A DNA stretch of 64,000 nucleotides from Alphaproteobacteria bacterium (GCA_030750865.1 JASMHE010000013.1:62001-126000); one strand, 5' to 3'. Numbered from the stretch's first letter, positions 50,334-59,380 are shown. The notes: generated by a model not told the origin, from the letters alone. Program-made: numbers and translations.

Positions 50334-50600
50334 ATGGACGAGACACACGAAAGAACAGACAAGACATGGAGTCTTCTTCGTTTTGATACGATGCTGATGC
50401 CAAAAATTATCACAGGGATTTACTGGCTGTCTCTTGCCGGGATTTTGGTATCTGCTGTCGGTATCATTTTTCAGGGCGCTTTTTTGTACGGTCTGGGCGT
50501 GTTTGTCTTTGGTACATTTATGGCCCGTCTGTGGTGTGAATTTGTGATCGTGATTTTCAAAATTAACGAGAATATCCAGAAAATCGCCGATAAGTCCTGA
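50334..50600 (+). CDS. DUF4282 small membrane protein
   Basis: An 88-residue protein with two transmembrane segments (about 28-47 and 50-72) and the family ending MARLWCEFVIVIFKINENIQ, typical of DUF4282. Function unknown. A purine-rich site (AAGGAG) precedes the ATG by about 9 bases. It follows the second RND operon by 78 bp and is closed by a terminator. Confidence 0.85.
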   Translation: MDETHERTDKTWSLLRFDTMLMPKIITGIYWLSLAGILVSAVGIIFQGAFLYGLGVFVFGTFMARLWCEFVIVIFKINENIQKIADKS

Positions 50601-50628
50601 TTATGGATATGGTAACGGTTTGAAGAAG

Positions 50629-50655
50629 ACGGGGCGTGTAGCGCTCCGTTTTTTT
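50629..50655 (+). terminator. rho-independent terminator after DUF4282 gene
   Basis: ACGGGGCG pairs with GCGCTCCGT (one G-T pair) around a short loop, followed by seven T residues. It ends the DUF4282 transcript and separates it from gcvT. Confidence 0.85.
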
Positions 50656-50690
50656 GTTATGGGTGTCTTCTGATGCGCAGGTGTATAGAC

Positions 50691-50713
50691 GCGGAAAATG
50701 AGGCGGAAAATGA
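50691..50713 (+). repeat. tandem GCGGAAAATGA repeats upstream of gcvT
   Basis: Two exact copies of GCGGAAAATGA lie at 50691 and 50703, a 12-base step, about 60-80 bp before the gcvT start. They may be a regulator site; no known consensus is matched. Confidence 0.45.
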
Positions 50714-50743
50714 AATGACCGCATCGTTTTTTGATTGCGAACG

Positions 50744-50774
50744 ATCATGAATCATTGCATTGTGATTGCATGAT
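50744..50774. promoter_or_regulatory. inverted repeat covering the gcvT start codon
   Basis: Left arm ATCATGAATCA (50744-50754) and right arm TGATTGCATGAT (50763-50774) match apart from one extra base, around an 8-base centre. The right arm contains both candidate start codons of gcvT (50770 and 50773), and no Shine-Dalgarno sequence is visible. This may be an operator or a translational control hairpin. Confidence 0.5.
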
Positions 50775-51891
50775 GACTGAAAATATTCTGAATACACCTT
50801 TGACACAAAACCATATTGATGACGGTGCAAAAATGGCCCCGTTTGCCGGATATAACATGCCGCTTTATTATGCGGACGGCGCGCTGAAAGAACATCTCTG
50901 GGTGCGCGATCATGCCGGTCTGTTTGATGTATCGCACATGGGGCAGGTTATCATATCGGGCGAGAAGGCGATGGATCTGTTTCATTATATTACCCCGACA
51001 CCGTTTGAAAAAGCGCCGCATGGCCGCGCGAAATATACCGTTTTGTTGAACGAAGACGGCGGCATTATTGATGATATGATCGTGACCAAGATGCATGAAA
51101 CATGTTTTTTTGTTGTTGTGAATGCCGGACGTAAGCATATTGATATTCCGTACATGGAAAAACACTTGCCCGAAGGATGCCGTCTGGATGTGTTGGATGA
51201 TCGTGCCTTGATTGCATTGCAAGGACCGGCGGCGCAAGAGGTTTTGAAACAGACGCTGGATATTGATGCATCGGATCATCCTTATATGTTTTTCAAAACG
51301 ATCGGTGATGCGCCCGTTGATGAAAAATTGTATATCAGCCGTTTGGGCTATACGGGGGAAGACGGGTTTGAAATCAGCGTGCCGCAAGATCAGGCCGCTG
51401 CACTGTGGACCAAGATACTCTCGCATGACGAGGCCAAACCAATCGGCCTTGCCGCACGTGACAGTCTGCGCCTTGAAATGGGGTATCCGCTTTACGGGCA
51501 TGATCTGGATGAAAAGACATCCCCTGTCGAAGCCGCGCTTTCATGGGTGGTATCGAAAAAACGCGACGGGTATCTGGGCTATGACCGGATACAAAAACAG
51601 TTACAGGACGGACCGGACCGTGTGCGTGTCGGCATTAAAATTACGGATCGCGGTATTGCGCGCGAAGGGGCCGAGATACAAAGCGAAGACGGAACGGTGA
51701 TCGGTACGCTGACGAGTGGCGGACATTCACCGTCTTTATCATCGGCCATCGGGCAGGGATACGTGAAGCCTGCATTCGCGGCTGAAGGCACGAAGGTCAA
51801 TGTCATTGTGCGCGGCAAACCGCTTGCCGCAGAAGTGTCGGGCCTGTCCTTTATTCAAGCCAAAACGGTGTCTGCCAAACTCGCGGCTTAG
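50770..51891 (+). CDS. gcvT: aminomethyltransferase (glycine cleavage T protein)
   Basis: T protein of the glycine cleavage system, about 373 residues. It transfers the methylene group from aminomethyl-lipoyl H protein to tetrahydrofolate and releases ammonia. Family motifs: PFAGYNMPLYYADGALKEH, GLFDVSHMGQV, RLGYTGEDGFEISV (substrate region), GLAARDSLRLEMGYPLYGHD and the C-terminal barrel. Start is ATG 50770 or 50773; a TTG frame extends upstream but adds nothing family-like. It is separated from gcvH-gcvPA-gcvPB by a gene on the other strand, so it has its own promoter. No glycine riboswitch is visible upstream. Confidence 0.95.
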   Translation: MMTENILNTPLTQNHIDDGAKMAPFAGYNMPLYYADGALKEHLWVRDHAGLFDVSHMGQVIISGEKAMDLFHYITPTPFEKAPHGRAKYTVLLNEDGGIIDDMIVTKMHETCFFVVVNAGRKHIDIPYMEKHLPEGCRLDVLDDRALIALQGPAAQEVLKQTLDIDASDHPYMFFKTIGDAPVDEKLYISRLGYTGEDGFEISVPQDQAAALWTKILSHDEAKPIGLAARDSLRLEMGYPLYGHDLDEKTSPVEAALSWVVSKKRDGYLGYDRIQKQLQDGPDRVRVGIKITDRGIAREGAEIQSEDGTVIGTLTSGGHSPSLSSAIGQGYVKPAFAAEGTKVNVIVRGKPLAAEVSGLSFIQAKTVSAKLAA

Positions 51892-51940
51892 CATTTAAAT
51901 TTCTTCTGTTTGTTTGTATGATCTTCGGTTCGCCGCCGTA

Positions 51941-52786
51941 TCAGGGTCTGTCCTGCGGCGTTTTGATTTTGCGTTGCGGGTCAAGATTGTGCGACTTGTC
52001 GCTGTCCGGATGGATGCACAACATATTGGTTGTTCTGAAATTGCCCAGCACATTATCAAGACGGTTTGCGTAATTGTCGGGGTTGAATAACATCGGACGA
52101 TCCCACCACGCATCATAGCCGCAATCCAGAATAAAAGAGACCAGCTCTTCGGATTTGTCTTCACGGTCATTTTCGACATATAAAACAGGCTTGAATGTTG
52201 TGATAATATTTTTCGCCCCTTGCAGCACGTCGATTTCCATGCCTTCGACATCAATTTTGATGAAGTCCAGACGGTCACCGTTGAAATGATCGTCTAGCTT
52301 GAGAACAGGAATATTCTGCCATGCGGCGGCGTCCCCGAGGCGTTTATTTTCTTCTTCCATTTTCTCAAGGCTGATACTGCCGTAATTATAATCGCGGCTA
52401 TAATTGATATGCGGGATGTTGATTTCGCCGTCCTGTGCGCCGCATCCGGCGTTGAATGTTTTGACGTTCATCAGCGCGTTCAGGCTGATATTCGCGCAAA
52501 GATTTTGAAAAACCGCCGGTTGCGGTTCATAAGCCCAGACCGCACCGCCGATCCCGACCTGTTTTGCAAAGGACACGGTGTGCCCGCCGATATTTGCACC
52601 CACATCAATGACCACATCGTTTGTGTGCGTAAAGCGTTTGAAGACCTGCCATTGGCGTTCTGAAAATTCACCATATTCAATCAGGGCGCGGCCGATAAAG
52701 CGGTCGTGCGGATTGGCAAGAAACAGGCCGTGCCGGCCACGGACCAGCGTATAAAGTTCTGTTTCAAGTATGATCTCATAGCTCAT
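51941..52786 (-). CDS. FkbM-family SAM-dependent methyltransferase
   Basis: A 281-residue enzyme with the FkbM pattern: AdoMet-binding VIDVGANIGGHTVSFAK (about 60-76) and FIKIDVEGMEIDVLQGA (about 175-190). FkbM-type enzymes methylate hydroxyls of sugars and natural products. The first 50 residues contain a short beta-rich leader without a signal peptide. It is transcribed against the flanking glycine cleavage genes and has no related neighbours, so the substrate is unknown. Confidence 0.9.
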   Translation of the reverse strand: MSYEIILETELYTLVRGRHGLFLANPHDRFIGRALIEYGEFSERQWQVFKRFTHTNDVVIDVGANIGGHTVSFAKQVGIGGAVWAYEPQPAVFQNLCANISLNALMNVKTFNAGCGAQDGEINIPHINYSRDYNYGSISLEKMEEENKRLGDAAAWQNIPVLKLDDHFNGDRLDFIKIDVEGMEIDVLQGAKNIITTFKPVLYVENDREDKSEELVSFILDCGYDAWWDRPMLFNPDNYANRLDNVLGNFRTTNMLCIHPDSDKSHNLDPQRKIKTPQDRP

Positions 52787-53012
52787 GCTTTCAAAATTAC
52801 TTGATATCGCGGTGCTTTATAAGTGTTTTGTTGATTTACGCACAAAATTCCGTTGATGAAGCGTTGCAAATTTGTTCGCCGATATTGCGGGCGCGAGCGA
52901 CTCGTTGTAATGTGTCAAAAATCAGTTGAACCACAATAGAAAAGCGCAGTGCTTGGCAAAACGGAAGGGCCAAACGCCGCAAAAGCGATCAAAAGCAATC
53001 AGGAGAGTAATG

Positions 53013-53390
53013 ATGGCGGATACCAAATATACAAAAGACCATGAAGTCGTTCATATCGAGGACGGGAATGTCGCCGTGCTGGGGATTACCGCCTATGCAC
53101 AAGATGCACTGGGCGATCTGGTTTTTGTCGAATTGCCGGAGGTCGGCGCGTCTTTTGAAAAAGGGGACGAGTTTGCGGTTGTGGAATCTGTGAAAACCGC
53201 GGCCGAGGTTTATACACCTGTGTCCGGTGAAATTGTCGAAATCAACGACCGCCTGAATGATGAGCCCGAAGCCATCAAGATTTCATTGGAAGAAGGCTGG
53301 ATCGCGAAAATCCGCATGACGGATGATAGTGAGCTGGACGCCTTGATGGACGAAGCGGCTTATAACGAATATCTGGAAACACTGGATTAA
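53013..53390 (+). CDS. gcvH: glycine cleavage system H protein
   Basis: Lipoyl carrier protein of 125 residues that shuttles the aminomethyl group between the P, T and L proteins. The lipoylated lysine is K61 in VVESVKTAAEVY. Other conserved parts are GITAYAQDALGDLVFVELP and SGEIVEINDRL. AGGAG seven bases before the ATG at 53013 sets the start; the ATG one codon earlier is too close. It leads a three-gene operon with both halves of the P protein. Confidence 0.97.
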   Translation: MADTKYTKDHEVVHIEDGNVAVLGITAYAQDALGDLVFVELPEVGASFEKGDEFAVVESVKTAAEVYTPVSGEIVEINDRLNDEPEAIKISLEEGWIAKIRMTDDSELDALMDEAAYNEYLETLD

Positions 53391-53418
53391 TCTATCTATT
53401 AGAAAAGGAGTAGCGGCG

Positions 53419-54708
53419 ATGCGCTATCTATCCCGCAGTAAAACCGACAGACAAGCCATGCTTGATGCGATTGGCTGTGGGTCGGTCGATGATCTGTTTG
53501 CCGATGTGCCAAAGCAGGCGTTTGTCGATGGCAAGGTTGATTTGCCAGATCATGCCGGTGAGCTTGAGGTCGAACGCGATTTAACGGCACTTGCGGGCCA
53601 GAATATGTCTGCGGCTGATGCGCCGTTCTTCTTGGGGGCTGGATGTTATCACCACCATATTCCGTCAACGGTCGATTATATTATCCAGCGTAGTGAATAT
53701 CTGACGGCCTATACACCGTATCAGCCCGAAATTGCGCAAGGGACACTGACGGCGATCTTTGAATTCCAAACATATATTGCACTGCTGACGGGGCAGGATA
53801 TTGCCAATGCCTCGCTTTATGACGGGGCTACGGCTATGACCGAAGCGGCCTTGATGGCCCAGCGTGTTACAAAGCGCCGGAATGTCTTACTGGCCAATGA
53901 TATTCATCCCGAATATGTCGATGTGCTGACCAGTTATATGAAGAATTACGACGATGTCACAGTGCGCGGACAAGATGATGCGCTGGATGAAACCGTCGCC
54001 TGTGTGATTGTACAAAGTCCTGATTTCTTTGGGTGTCCTGCGAAACATGATGCGTGGCGCAAGAAATGTGACGAGGTTGGCGCGCTGCTGGTCGTGGTTG
54101 TGACAGAGATTTTGTCACTTGGTTTGCTGTCCGCGCCGGTGCAAGCCGATATTGTCTGCGGCGAGGCGCAATCAATCGGTCTGCCGATGAGCTTCGGCGG
54201 CCCGCATCTGGGCTTTTTCGCAACCTCGCAGAAATATCTACGTCAGATTCCGGGGCGTTTATGCGGTGAAACGGTTGATCAGGATGGCAAGCGCAGCTTT
54301 GTGCTGACGCTGAACACACGGGAACAGCATATCCGCCGTGAAAAAGCGACATCAAATATTTGTACCAATCAGGGGTTATGTGCGCTGGCCTTCACGGTGC
54401 ATATGAGCTTGCTCGGTGAAGACGGGTTCAAGCAACTCGCGCGGTTAAATCACGAAGCGGCCTGCCGTTTTGTGGATGCGGTTGCGGCGATTGATGGTGT
54501 TGAGGTGTTGAACGAGCATTTCTTTAACGAGGTGACATTGCAGCTGCCCGTGCCATCCAAAGACATCGTCAAAGAAATGGCGGCACAAGGTGTGATTGCC
54601 GGACTTGCCGCGGACGGCAACAAGCTGGTTTGCGCGGTGACGGAAATGGTGACGGATCGGGATATCGAGGTGTTCTGTAATACGTTGCAGTCACTGATCA
54701 AAGGATAA
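53419..54708 (+). CDS. gcvPA: glycine decarboxylase P protein, subunit 1
   Basis: First half of the split P protein (429 residues). With subunit 2 it decarboxylates glycine and loads the aminomethyl group on H protein. The usual N-terminal region includes FLGAGCYHHHIPSTVDYI, TPYQPEIAQGTLTAIFEFQT and SLYDGATAMTEAALMA. The PLP lysine is on subunit 2, as normal for split enzymes. AAAAGGAG is eight bases upstream of the ATG, and the gene follows gcvH by 28 bp. Confidence 0.96.
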   Translation: MRYLSRSKTDRQAMLDAIGCGSVDDLFADVPKQAFVDGKVDLPDHAGELEVERDLTALAGQNMSAADAPFFLGAGCYHHHIPSTVDYIIQRSEYLTAYTPYQPEIAQGTLTAIFEFQTYIALLTGQDIANASLYDGATAMTEAALMAQRVTKRRNVLLANDIHPEYVDVLTSYMKNYDDVTVRGQDDALDETVACVIVQSPDFFGCPAKHDAWRKKCDEVGALLVVVVTEILSLGLLSAPVQADIVCGEAQSIGLPMSFGGPHLGFFATSQKYLRQIPGRLCGETVDQDGKRSFVLTLNTREQHIRREKATSNICTNQGLCALAFTVHMSLLGEDGFKQLARLNHEAACRFVDAVAAIDGVEVLNEHFFNEVTLQLPVPSKDIVKEMAAQGVIAGLAADGNKLVCAVTEMVTDRDIEVFCNTLQSLIKG

Positions 54709-54718
54709 GGATATAAAA

Positions 54719-56317
54719 ATGGGTGCGGAGCTTCATATGATGCAGGATGCGAAAGACAACCAGATGGAAGACAGTCAGACAGAAGATAGCCAAACAGGGC
54801 CGGTGCTGAATAACGGAACGCGGGCGCTGCGTTACGAAGAACAGCTGCTGTGGGAACGCGAATTTCACGATACGCCTGGTGTTGATTTGCCGGAACCACA
54901 GGGCATGCCATTGCGGACGGGGGATGCCCTGCGTGAGGATGTCGGTTTGCCGCAAGTCTCCGAGCCGGAGGTATTGCGTCATTTCGTGCGGCTTTCAACA
55001 TTGAACTATTCCATTGATCACGGCTTTTTCCCGCTGGGATCGTGCACGATGAAACATAATCCGCGCGTGAATGAAAAGCTGGCGCGCTTGCCCGGTTTTG
55101 CCCATATCCATCCGATGCAGGAAGAAAGCACGGTGCAGGGGGCTTTGGAACTTATGTATCGCCTGCAACATTATCTGGCGGAATTAACAGCATTGCCCGG
55201 CGTGTGTCTGACACCGGCGGCCGGTGCGCATGGTGAACTGGCTGGGATGATGACGATCCGCCGTGCTCATGAAGCGGCAGGCGAGAATGAAACACGGAAG
55301 ATCGTGCTTATTCCGGATTCGGCGCATGGGACAAACCCTGCAACAGCCGTAATCTGCGGGTATAAAGTGCGGACAATCCCGACCAAAGAAACGGGCCGTC
55401 TGACACAGGCCGCGTTTGAGGAGGCGCTGTATAAAACGGACCCTGACGGCAAAGACGTGGCCGGTATGATGGTGACAAACCCGAATACATGCGGCTTGTT
55501 TGAAAGTGATATTGTCGGGATTGCCGATGCATTACATGCGGCTGGCGGGTATTTTTATTGTGATGGTGCGAACTTTAACGCGCTGGTCGGTAAGGTGCGT
55601 CCGGGCGATTTTGGTGTTGATGTTATGCATATCAATTTGCACAAAACATTTTCAACACCGCATGGCGGTGGTGGCCCCGGCAGCGGTCCGATTTGTGTTA
55701 CAGAGGCGCTGGAACCGTATCTGCCGATCCCTGTCGTGGAACAGGATATTAACGGCGCATATTTTCTGGCCCGTGAAAAATCACGTCCTGAAACATTGGG
55801 TAAATTGCGCGGTTTTGTCGGCCAGTTCGGCATGCATGTGCGGGCGCTGGCTTATATGTTGTCACACGGCGCGGACGGTTTGAAAGAAGTGTCTGAAAAT
55901 GCCGTACTGAACGCGAATTATATTCTGAGCCAGTTGAAAGACGATTATCACGTGCCGTATGACGGGCCGTGCATGCATGAATGCATGGTGACGGACAAGT
56001 TGCAAAAAGGCGAAACCAAAGACGATGATGTCACCACGCTGGATATTGCCAAAGCGCTGGTCGAATATGGGTATCACCCGATGACAACATATTTCCCGCT
56101 TGTTTTGCCGGGGACCATGCTGATCGAGCCGACCGAAACAGAAACCAAAGGCACGCTGGATAAATTTATTACGGTGATGATGCACATCGCATCCGAAGTG
56201 CGTGCGGGCAACCGTGACCAATTTCATCATTATCCGCAAAGTGCGCCGCGCCGCCGTCTTGATGAAGTCAAAGCGGCACGCCATCCCGTGTTGCGCTGGT
56301 CGTCCGATCAAGCGTGA
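54719..56317 (+). CDS. gcvPB: glycine decarboxylase P protein, subunit 2
   Basis: Second, PLP-binding half of the P protein (532 residues). The Schiff-base lysine lies in INLHKTFSTPHGGGGPGSGP, and the substrate and cofactor regions include YFPLGSCTMKHNPRVNEK-like and NAHGTNPATA-like stretches (here DSAHGTNPATAV). The first 30 residues are a Gln/Asp/Thr-rich extension (MEDSQTEDSQTG) beyond the usual start, with a GGATATAAAA site before the ATG. An internal start near RYEEQLLWERE cannot be excluded. It is the last gene of the gcvH operon. Confidence 0.95.
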   Translation: MGAELHMMQDAKDNQMEDSQTEDSQTGPVLNNGTRALRYEEQLLWEREFHDTPGVDLPEPQGMPLRTGDALREDVGLPQVSEPEVLRHFVRLSTLNYSIDHGFFPLGSCTMKHNPRVNEKLARLPGFAHIHPMQEESTVQGALELMYRLQHYLAELTALPGVCLTPAAGAHGELAGMMTIRRAHEAAGENETRKIVLIPDSAHGTNPATAVICGYKVRTIPTKETGRLTQAAFEEALYKTDPDGKDVAGMMVTNPNTCGLFESDIVGIADALHAAGGYFYCDGANFNALVGKVRPGDFGVDVMHINLHKTFSTPHGGGGPGSGPICVTEALEPYLPIPVVEQDINGAYFLAREKSRPETLGKLRGFVGQFGMHVRALAYMLSHGADGLKEVSENAVLNANYILSQLKDDYHVPYDGPCMHECMVTDKLQKGETKDDDVTTLDIAKALVEYGYHPMTTYFPLVLPGTMLIEPTETETKGTLDKFITVMMHIASEVRAGNRDQFHHYPQSAPRRRLDEVKAARHPVLRWSSDQA

Positions 56318-56323
56318 TGTCTC

Positions 56324-56881
56324 TTATGGAGTGGGGCCTTTGAAAGGTGCATTCGTTGTGTGCTGATGCTGGGATGAAAGCTTTTGTTGTAAGCCGGAGA
56401 GAATTGCTTGCCCTGTTTCTGTGACCGAGCATAGCCCTGTGTCAATGTGGATGTCATATGGTGGATGATCTTCTTGTTCAAAGAGCGCTTGGTGTTGTGC
56501 TTCTGCTTGCCCGTTTTTACGGTCTTCGCGTTTTTCTTCCCGTGCACGTAATTGTTCTGGCGAAGAGCTAAGCAGAACTGTGAAGGGCGTATAAGGCGCA
56601 TAAGATGTCAGTAAGCGCTGCCATGTATCTGTTGGAACGCAGACGACATCAAGAATGAGGTTTTCTCCATGGCTGAGTCTGTCGCAGGTGTGATCGAGAA
56701 AGCGCTGGACGAGATCTTTGTTTTGGTCGTCGGAAATGGTTTTATCTGCGGGCAGCATGTCTAAGAAAGAATCCCACGACACATGTACGAAGTTGTACGG
56801 CGCATTATCGGCTATATATGTCGCGGCAGAGCTTTTGCCTGCGCATGATGTGCCATTAATGATGAGAAGTTTTGCTGCCAC
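56324..56881 (-). CDS. P-loop kinase, chloramphenicol-phosphotransferase-like
   Basis: A 185-residue P-loop protein: Walker A INGTSCAGKSS at the N-terminus, VSWDSFLDMLP (acceptor Asp region), LILDVVCVP (Walker B-like), and a lid with RAREEKREDRKNGQAE rich in Arg. The pattern resembles chloramphenicol 3-O-phosphotransferase and related small-molecule kinases. No resistance context is present, so the true substrate is unknown. It converges on gcvPB with a 6-bp gap. Confidence 0.75.
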   Translation of the reverse strand: MAAKLLIINGTSCAGKSSAATYIADNAPYNFVHVSWDSFLDMLPADKTISDDQNKDLVQRFLDHTCDRLSHGENLILDVVCVPTDTWQRLLTSYAPYTPFTVLLSSSPEQLRAREEKREDRKNGQAEAQHQALFEQEDHPPYDIHIDTGLCSVTETGQAILSGLQQKLSSQHQHTTNAPFKGPTP

Positions 56882-56954
56882 GGGTCAATTGTCCATCGTA
56901 TCTCGATTGCGTCATGCGGTAGTGTAGGGGTGTTCTTATTATATGTCAAATATA

Positions 56955-57749
56955 TTAATGCCCGAATTTATCGTACAGGCCGAGAATAACTTCCAGCACA
57001 ATCAGCAGGGTAATGTACCATTCCACGTGATATGTGCGGCGTTCCTGCAGCAGGCTGAGCATTGTTTCGGCTGTTTGGTGGACCAGTTCAAGCTTGTCTT
57101 TCAAAGCGGTGTGGCGTTCTTCGATTTCATATTCATCTTCGATACGCACATAAAGTGGTTCATAGTTCGGCTTTTCCCAGAGAAGTTCAGGCTTGCCTGC
57201 GATTTCGACCTGTCCGACCATTTTGCGCTGGATGGATAAGGTCATGCCGTTATGTTTTAACAGCTTGCGGGCGTGACGGCCTTTGGGCCAGCCGCCTTTT
57301 TTCATATCGGTGGCCAGCACTTCGATCTGATCGAAGGTTGCGCCGATCTCATGTTCATAGTGGGTAAGCACAGCACTTTTTGCCAGCACTTCGGCGATCA
57401 GCTGGATATAGTCCAGATTCCATTCCTTGATCCGGATATATTCGGGGTGGACGCTTTCTGCCTTGTCCGGCGCGGCGAAGGCAATGCCGTCTTCGTAGTC
57501 GGGATGATCGAACGGCATGTAAACATGTTCAGCGATATCCTGCAGGAAGTTTGTTTCTTCGGCATCGCTCAGGCCGAACATCACGACAACGCCGTAACGG
57601 AACAAAACGGCATACCCATTTTGCCCGGCTTTGATGACAAAGGGGGATTCTGTCAGGCGCGTTGCGCGTTCAAAAGCTTTTAGGTTGATACGCTGGCCGA
57701 TAAAGGCCGCGCGGCAATTGATGTCTGTATTGTCATTGAATAATGTCAT
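56955..57749 (-). CDS. RMD1/DUF155-family protein
   Basis: A 264-residue protein of the RMD1/YagE (DUF155) family. Conserved core: NGYAVLFRYGVVVMFGL near residue 50 and RIKEWNLDYIQLIAEVLAKSAVL in the middle, with a C-terminal coiled coil (EIEERHTALKDKLELVHQTAE) and one transmembrane helix at the end (YITLLIVLEVILGLY). Fungal members act in mitochondrial translation; bacterial function is not known. It stands alone upstream of secE, divergent from it. Confidence 0.88.
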   Translation of the reverse strand: MTLFNDNTDINCRAAFIGQRINLKAFERATRLTESPFVIKAGQNGYAVLFRYGVVVMFGLSDAEETNFLQDIAEHVYMPFDHPDYEDGIAFAAPDKAESVHPEYIRIKEWNLDYIQLIAEVLAKSAVLTHYEHEIGATFDQIEVLATDMKKGGWPKGRHARKLLKHNGMTLSIQRKMVGQVEIAGKPELLWEKPNYEPLYVRIEDEYEIEERHTALKDKLELVHQTAETMLSLLQERRTYHVEWYITLLIVLEVILGLYDKFGH

Positions 57750-57991
57750 GATATTTTATTTACGCCTGCTCTATATTTTATGCAAGTGATATATTGCGTG
57801 CCATGTTTTGGAATATCATTTGAATATTAGGGGGTAAGAATAAAAATTTTTCTAGCCAAAGGTGCTTTTTTATTATAGTAAGATACACATATTACTTCCC
57901 GTCATTGTTGGTTCTTTTGAAAAGCGGCGCAAGCCACGATACGAACCTTTGGTAAAAATGGCAGGAAAAGAACATTTGTGAAGAGGTAAAA

Positions 57992-58189
57992 ATGGCTAAA
58001 GCATCGCCGATGGAATTTGTCCGTAACGTCAAAACAGAGATGAAAAAAGTGACGTGGCCGTCCCGTCAGGAAACGACGGTCAGCACGATTGCTGTTTTTG
58101 TAATGGTCATTCTGGCATCATTGTTTTTGTTTTTTGCAGACCAGATTATCGCCTGGGCCATTCACTTGATTTTGGGATTGGGCGCTTAA
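57992..58189 (+). CDS. secE: preprotein translocase subunit SecE
   Basis: A 65-residue single-helix SecE, the short form common in alphaproteobacteria. It has an amphipathic helix with VKTEMKKVTWPSRQETT (the SecE signature) and one transmembrane helix (VFVMVILASLFLFF). It stabilises SecY in the SecYEG channel. GAAGAGG precedes the ATG. First gene of the secE-nusG pair ahead of the ribosomal protein genes. Confidence 0.97.
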   Translation: MAKASPMEFVRNVKTEMKKVTWPSRQETTVSTIAVFVMVILASLFLFFADQIIAWAIHLILGLGA

Positions 58190-58255
58190 GGCGGGGTATG
58201 GTGAACCCGCACATAAATTGAATTGATTTACGATATAGTAAAAGAGGAAAGAAAA

Positions 58256-58783
58256 ATGGCACATCGTTGGTACGTACTTCATGTATATTCGGGCTTTGAA
58301 AACAAGGTTGCCGAGGCAATCCGTGAAAAAGCACGCAAGCAAGGGTTGGAAGCACAGGTCGAGGATATTATGGTCCCGACCGAAGAAGTTGTTGAAGTCA
58401 AACGCGGCCAGCGCGTGCAGGCCGAACGTAAATTCTTCCCCGGTTACGTGCTGGCGAAGATGGATCTGAATGACCAGCTTTGGCACCTTGTGAAAGATAC
58501 ACCGAAAGTCACAGGCTTTCTGGGTGCAACGAAACCTGTGCCGATCAGCGAAAAAGAAGCAGAGAAGCTGATTCAGCAGATTCAGGAAGGGATCGAACGT
58601 CCACGTCCGAGTGTTGTTTACGATATTGGCGAGGAAGTCAAAGTGACGGACGGTCCGTTTGCATCGTTTAACGGTATTGTTGAAGAAGTTGATGAAGACA
58701 AAGCAAAGCTGAAAGTCTCTGTGTCGATCTTTGGTCGTGCAACGCCTGTCGAACTGGAATACAGCCAGGTCGAGAAGATATAA
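58256..58783 (+). CDS. nusG: transcription elongation/termination factor NusG
   Basis: A 175-residue NusG: N-terminal NGN domain (HRWYVLHVYSGFENKVAEAI, FFPGYVLAKMDL, GFLGATKPVPISEKEAE) and C-terminal KOW domain (GEEVKVTDGPFASFNGIVEEVDEDKAKLKV). It binds RNA polymerase and links it to Rho or the ribosome. The ATG at 58256 is chosen over an upstream in-frame ATG because GAGGAAAG lies just before it and relatives begin MAHRWYV. Confidence 0.97.
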   Translation: MAHRWYVLHVYSGFENKVAEAIREKARKQGLEAQVEDIMVPTEEVVEVKRGQRVQAERKFFPGYVLAKMDLNDQLWHLVKDTPKVTGFLGATKPVPISEKEAEKLIQQIQEGIERPRPSVVYDIGEEVKVTDGPFASFNGIVEEVDEDKAKLKVSVSIFGRATPVELEYSQVEKI

Positions 58784-58850
58784 AAAGCTTGCAATTTGAT
58801 TATGGCAGCGTTAAGTTGCCCCGGATTTCGGGCTGTGGCCTGAAAAATGC

Positions 58851-58900
58851 GTGGGAGGTGTTCTTGTAAACCCCTGATATCAGGGTGCCATCAAGAGCCG
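58851..58900 (+). promoter_or_regulatory. rplK leader resembling the L1 site of 23S rRNA
   Basis: GTGGGAGG (58851-58858) and GAGCCG (58895-58900) reproduce the two conserved single-strand segments of the L1-binding stalk of 23S rRNA. They lie either side of a hairpin: TCTTG (58862) pairs with CAAGA (58892), and an inner CCCTGA/TCAGGG stem lies at 58872-58885. Ribosomal protein L1 is known to repress its own rplK-rplA operon by binding such a mimic. Confidence 0.75.
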
Positions 58901-58948
58901 GACCACGGAACTCTAAAACCATAAGCTATTTATGTAAGGAGATTTACA

Positions 58949-59380
58949 ATGGCAAAGAAAGTTTCGGGTTTTATTAACCTGATTATCCCTGCGGGTAGTG
59001 CGAACCCGTCTCCGCCGGTTGGTCCTGCTTTGGGTCAGCAAGGCGTAAACATCATGGAATTCTGTAAAGCGTTTAACGCGGAAACGGAACAGGCCGGTAA
59101 AGGCGTTCCGATTCCTGTGACGATTACGGTTTACGAAGACCGCTCATTCACGTTCGAAACAAGAACACCTCCTGCGAGTTACTTCCTGAAAAAAGCTGCG
59201 AAGCTTGAAAAGGCTGCAAGTAACCCGTCACGCGAAGTTGCCGGTACGGTAACGATGAAGCAAGTACGCGAAATCGCAGAAGAAAAAATGAAAGACTTGA
59301 ATGCGAACGACATTGATGCGGCTGCAAAAATTATTGCAGGTTCAGCGCGTTCAATGGGCATTGAAGTGGTTGGAGGTTAA
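58949..59380 (+). CDS. rplK: 50S ribosomal protein L11
   Basis: A 143-residue L11 of normal length. N-terminal domain [21 protein letters not shown] with the conserved [19 protein letters not shown], and C-terminal rRNA-binding domain [16 protein letters not shown] with SMGIEVVGG at the end. It builds the GTPase-associated centre with 23S rRNA. TAAGGAG precedes the ATG by about eight bases. The L1-type leader upstream and rplA 2 bp downstream form the classic autoregulated pair. Confidence 0.98.
   Translation: MAKKVSGFINLIIPAGSANPSPPVGPALGQQGVNIMEFCKAFNAETEQAGKGVPIPVTITVYEDRSFTFETRTPPASYFLKKAAKLEKAASNPSREVAGTVTMKQVREIAEEKMKDLNANDIDAAAKIIAGSARSMGIEVVGG

Noticed and set aside
50601-50769. Glycine riboswitch upstream of gcvT
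   Set aside because: No conserved riboswitch core is visible. The same check before gcvH (52787-53012) was also negative.
57750-57991. tRNA gene upstream of secE
   Set aside because: A tRNA-Trp often lies here in other bacteria, but no cloverleaf or T-arm GGTTCGAATCC-like sequence is present.
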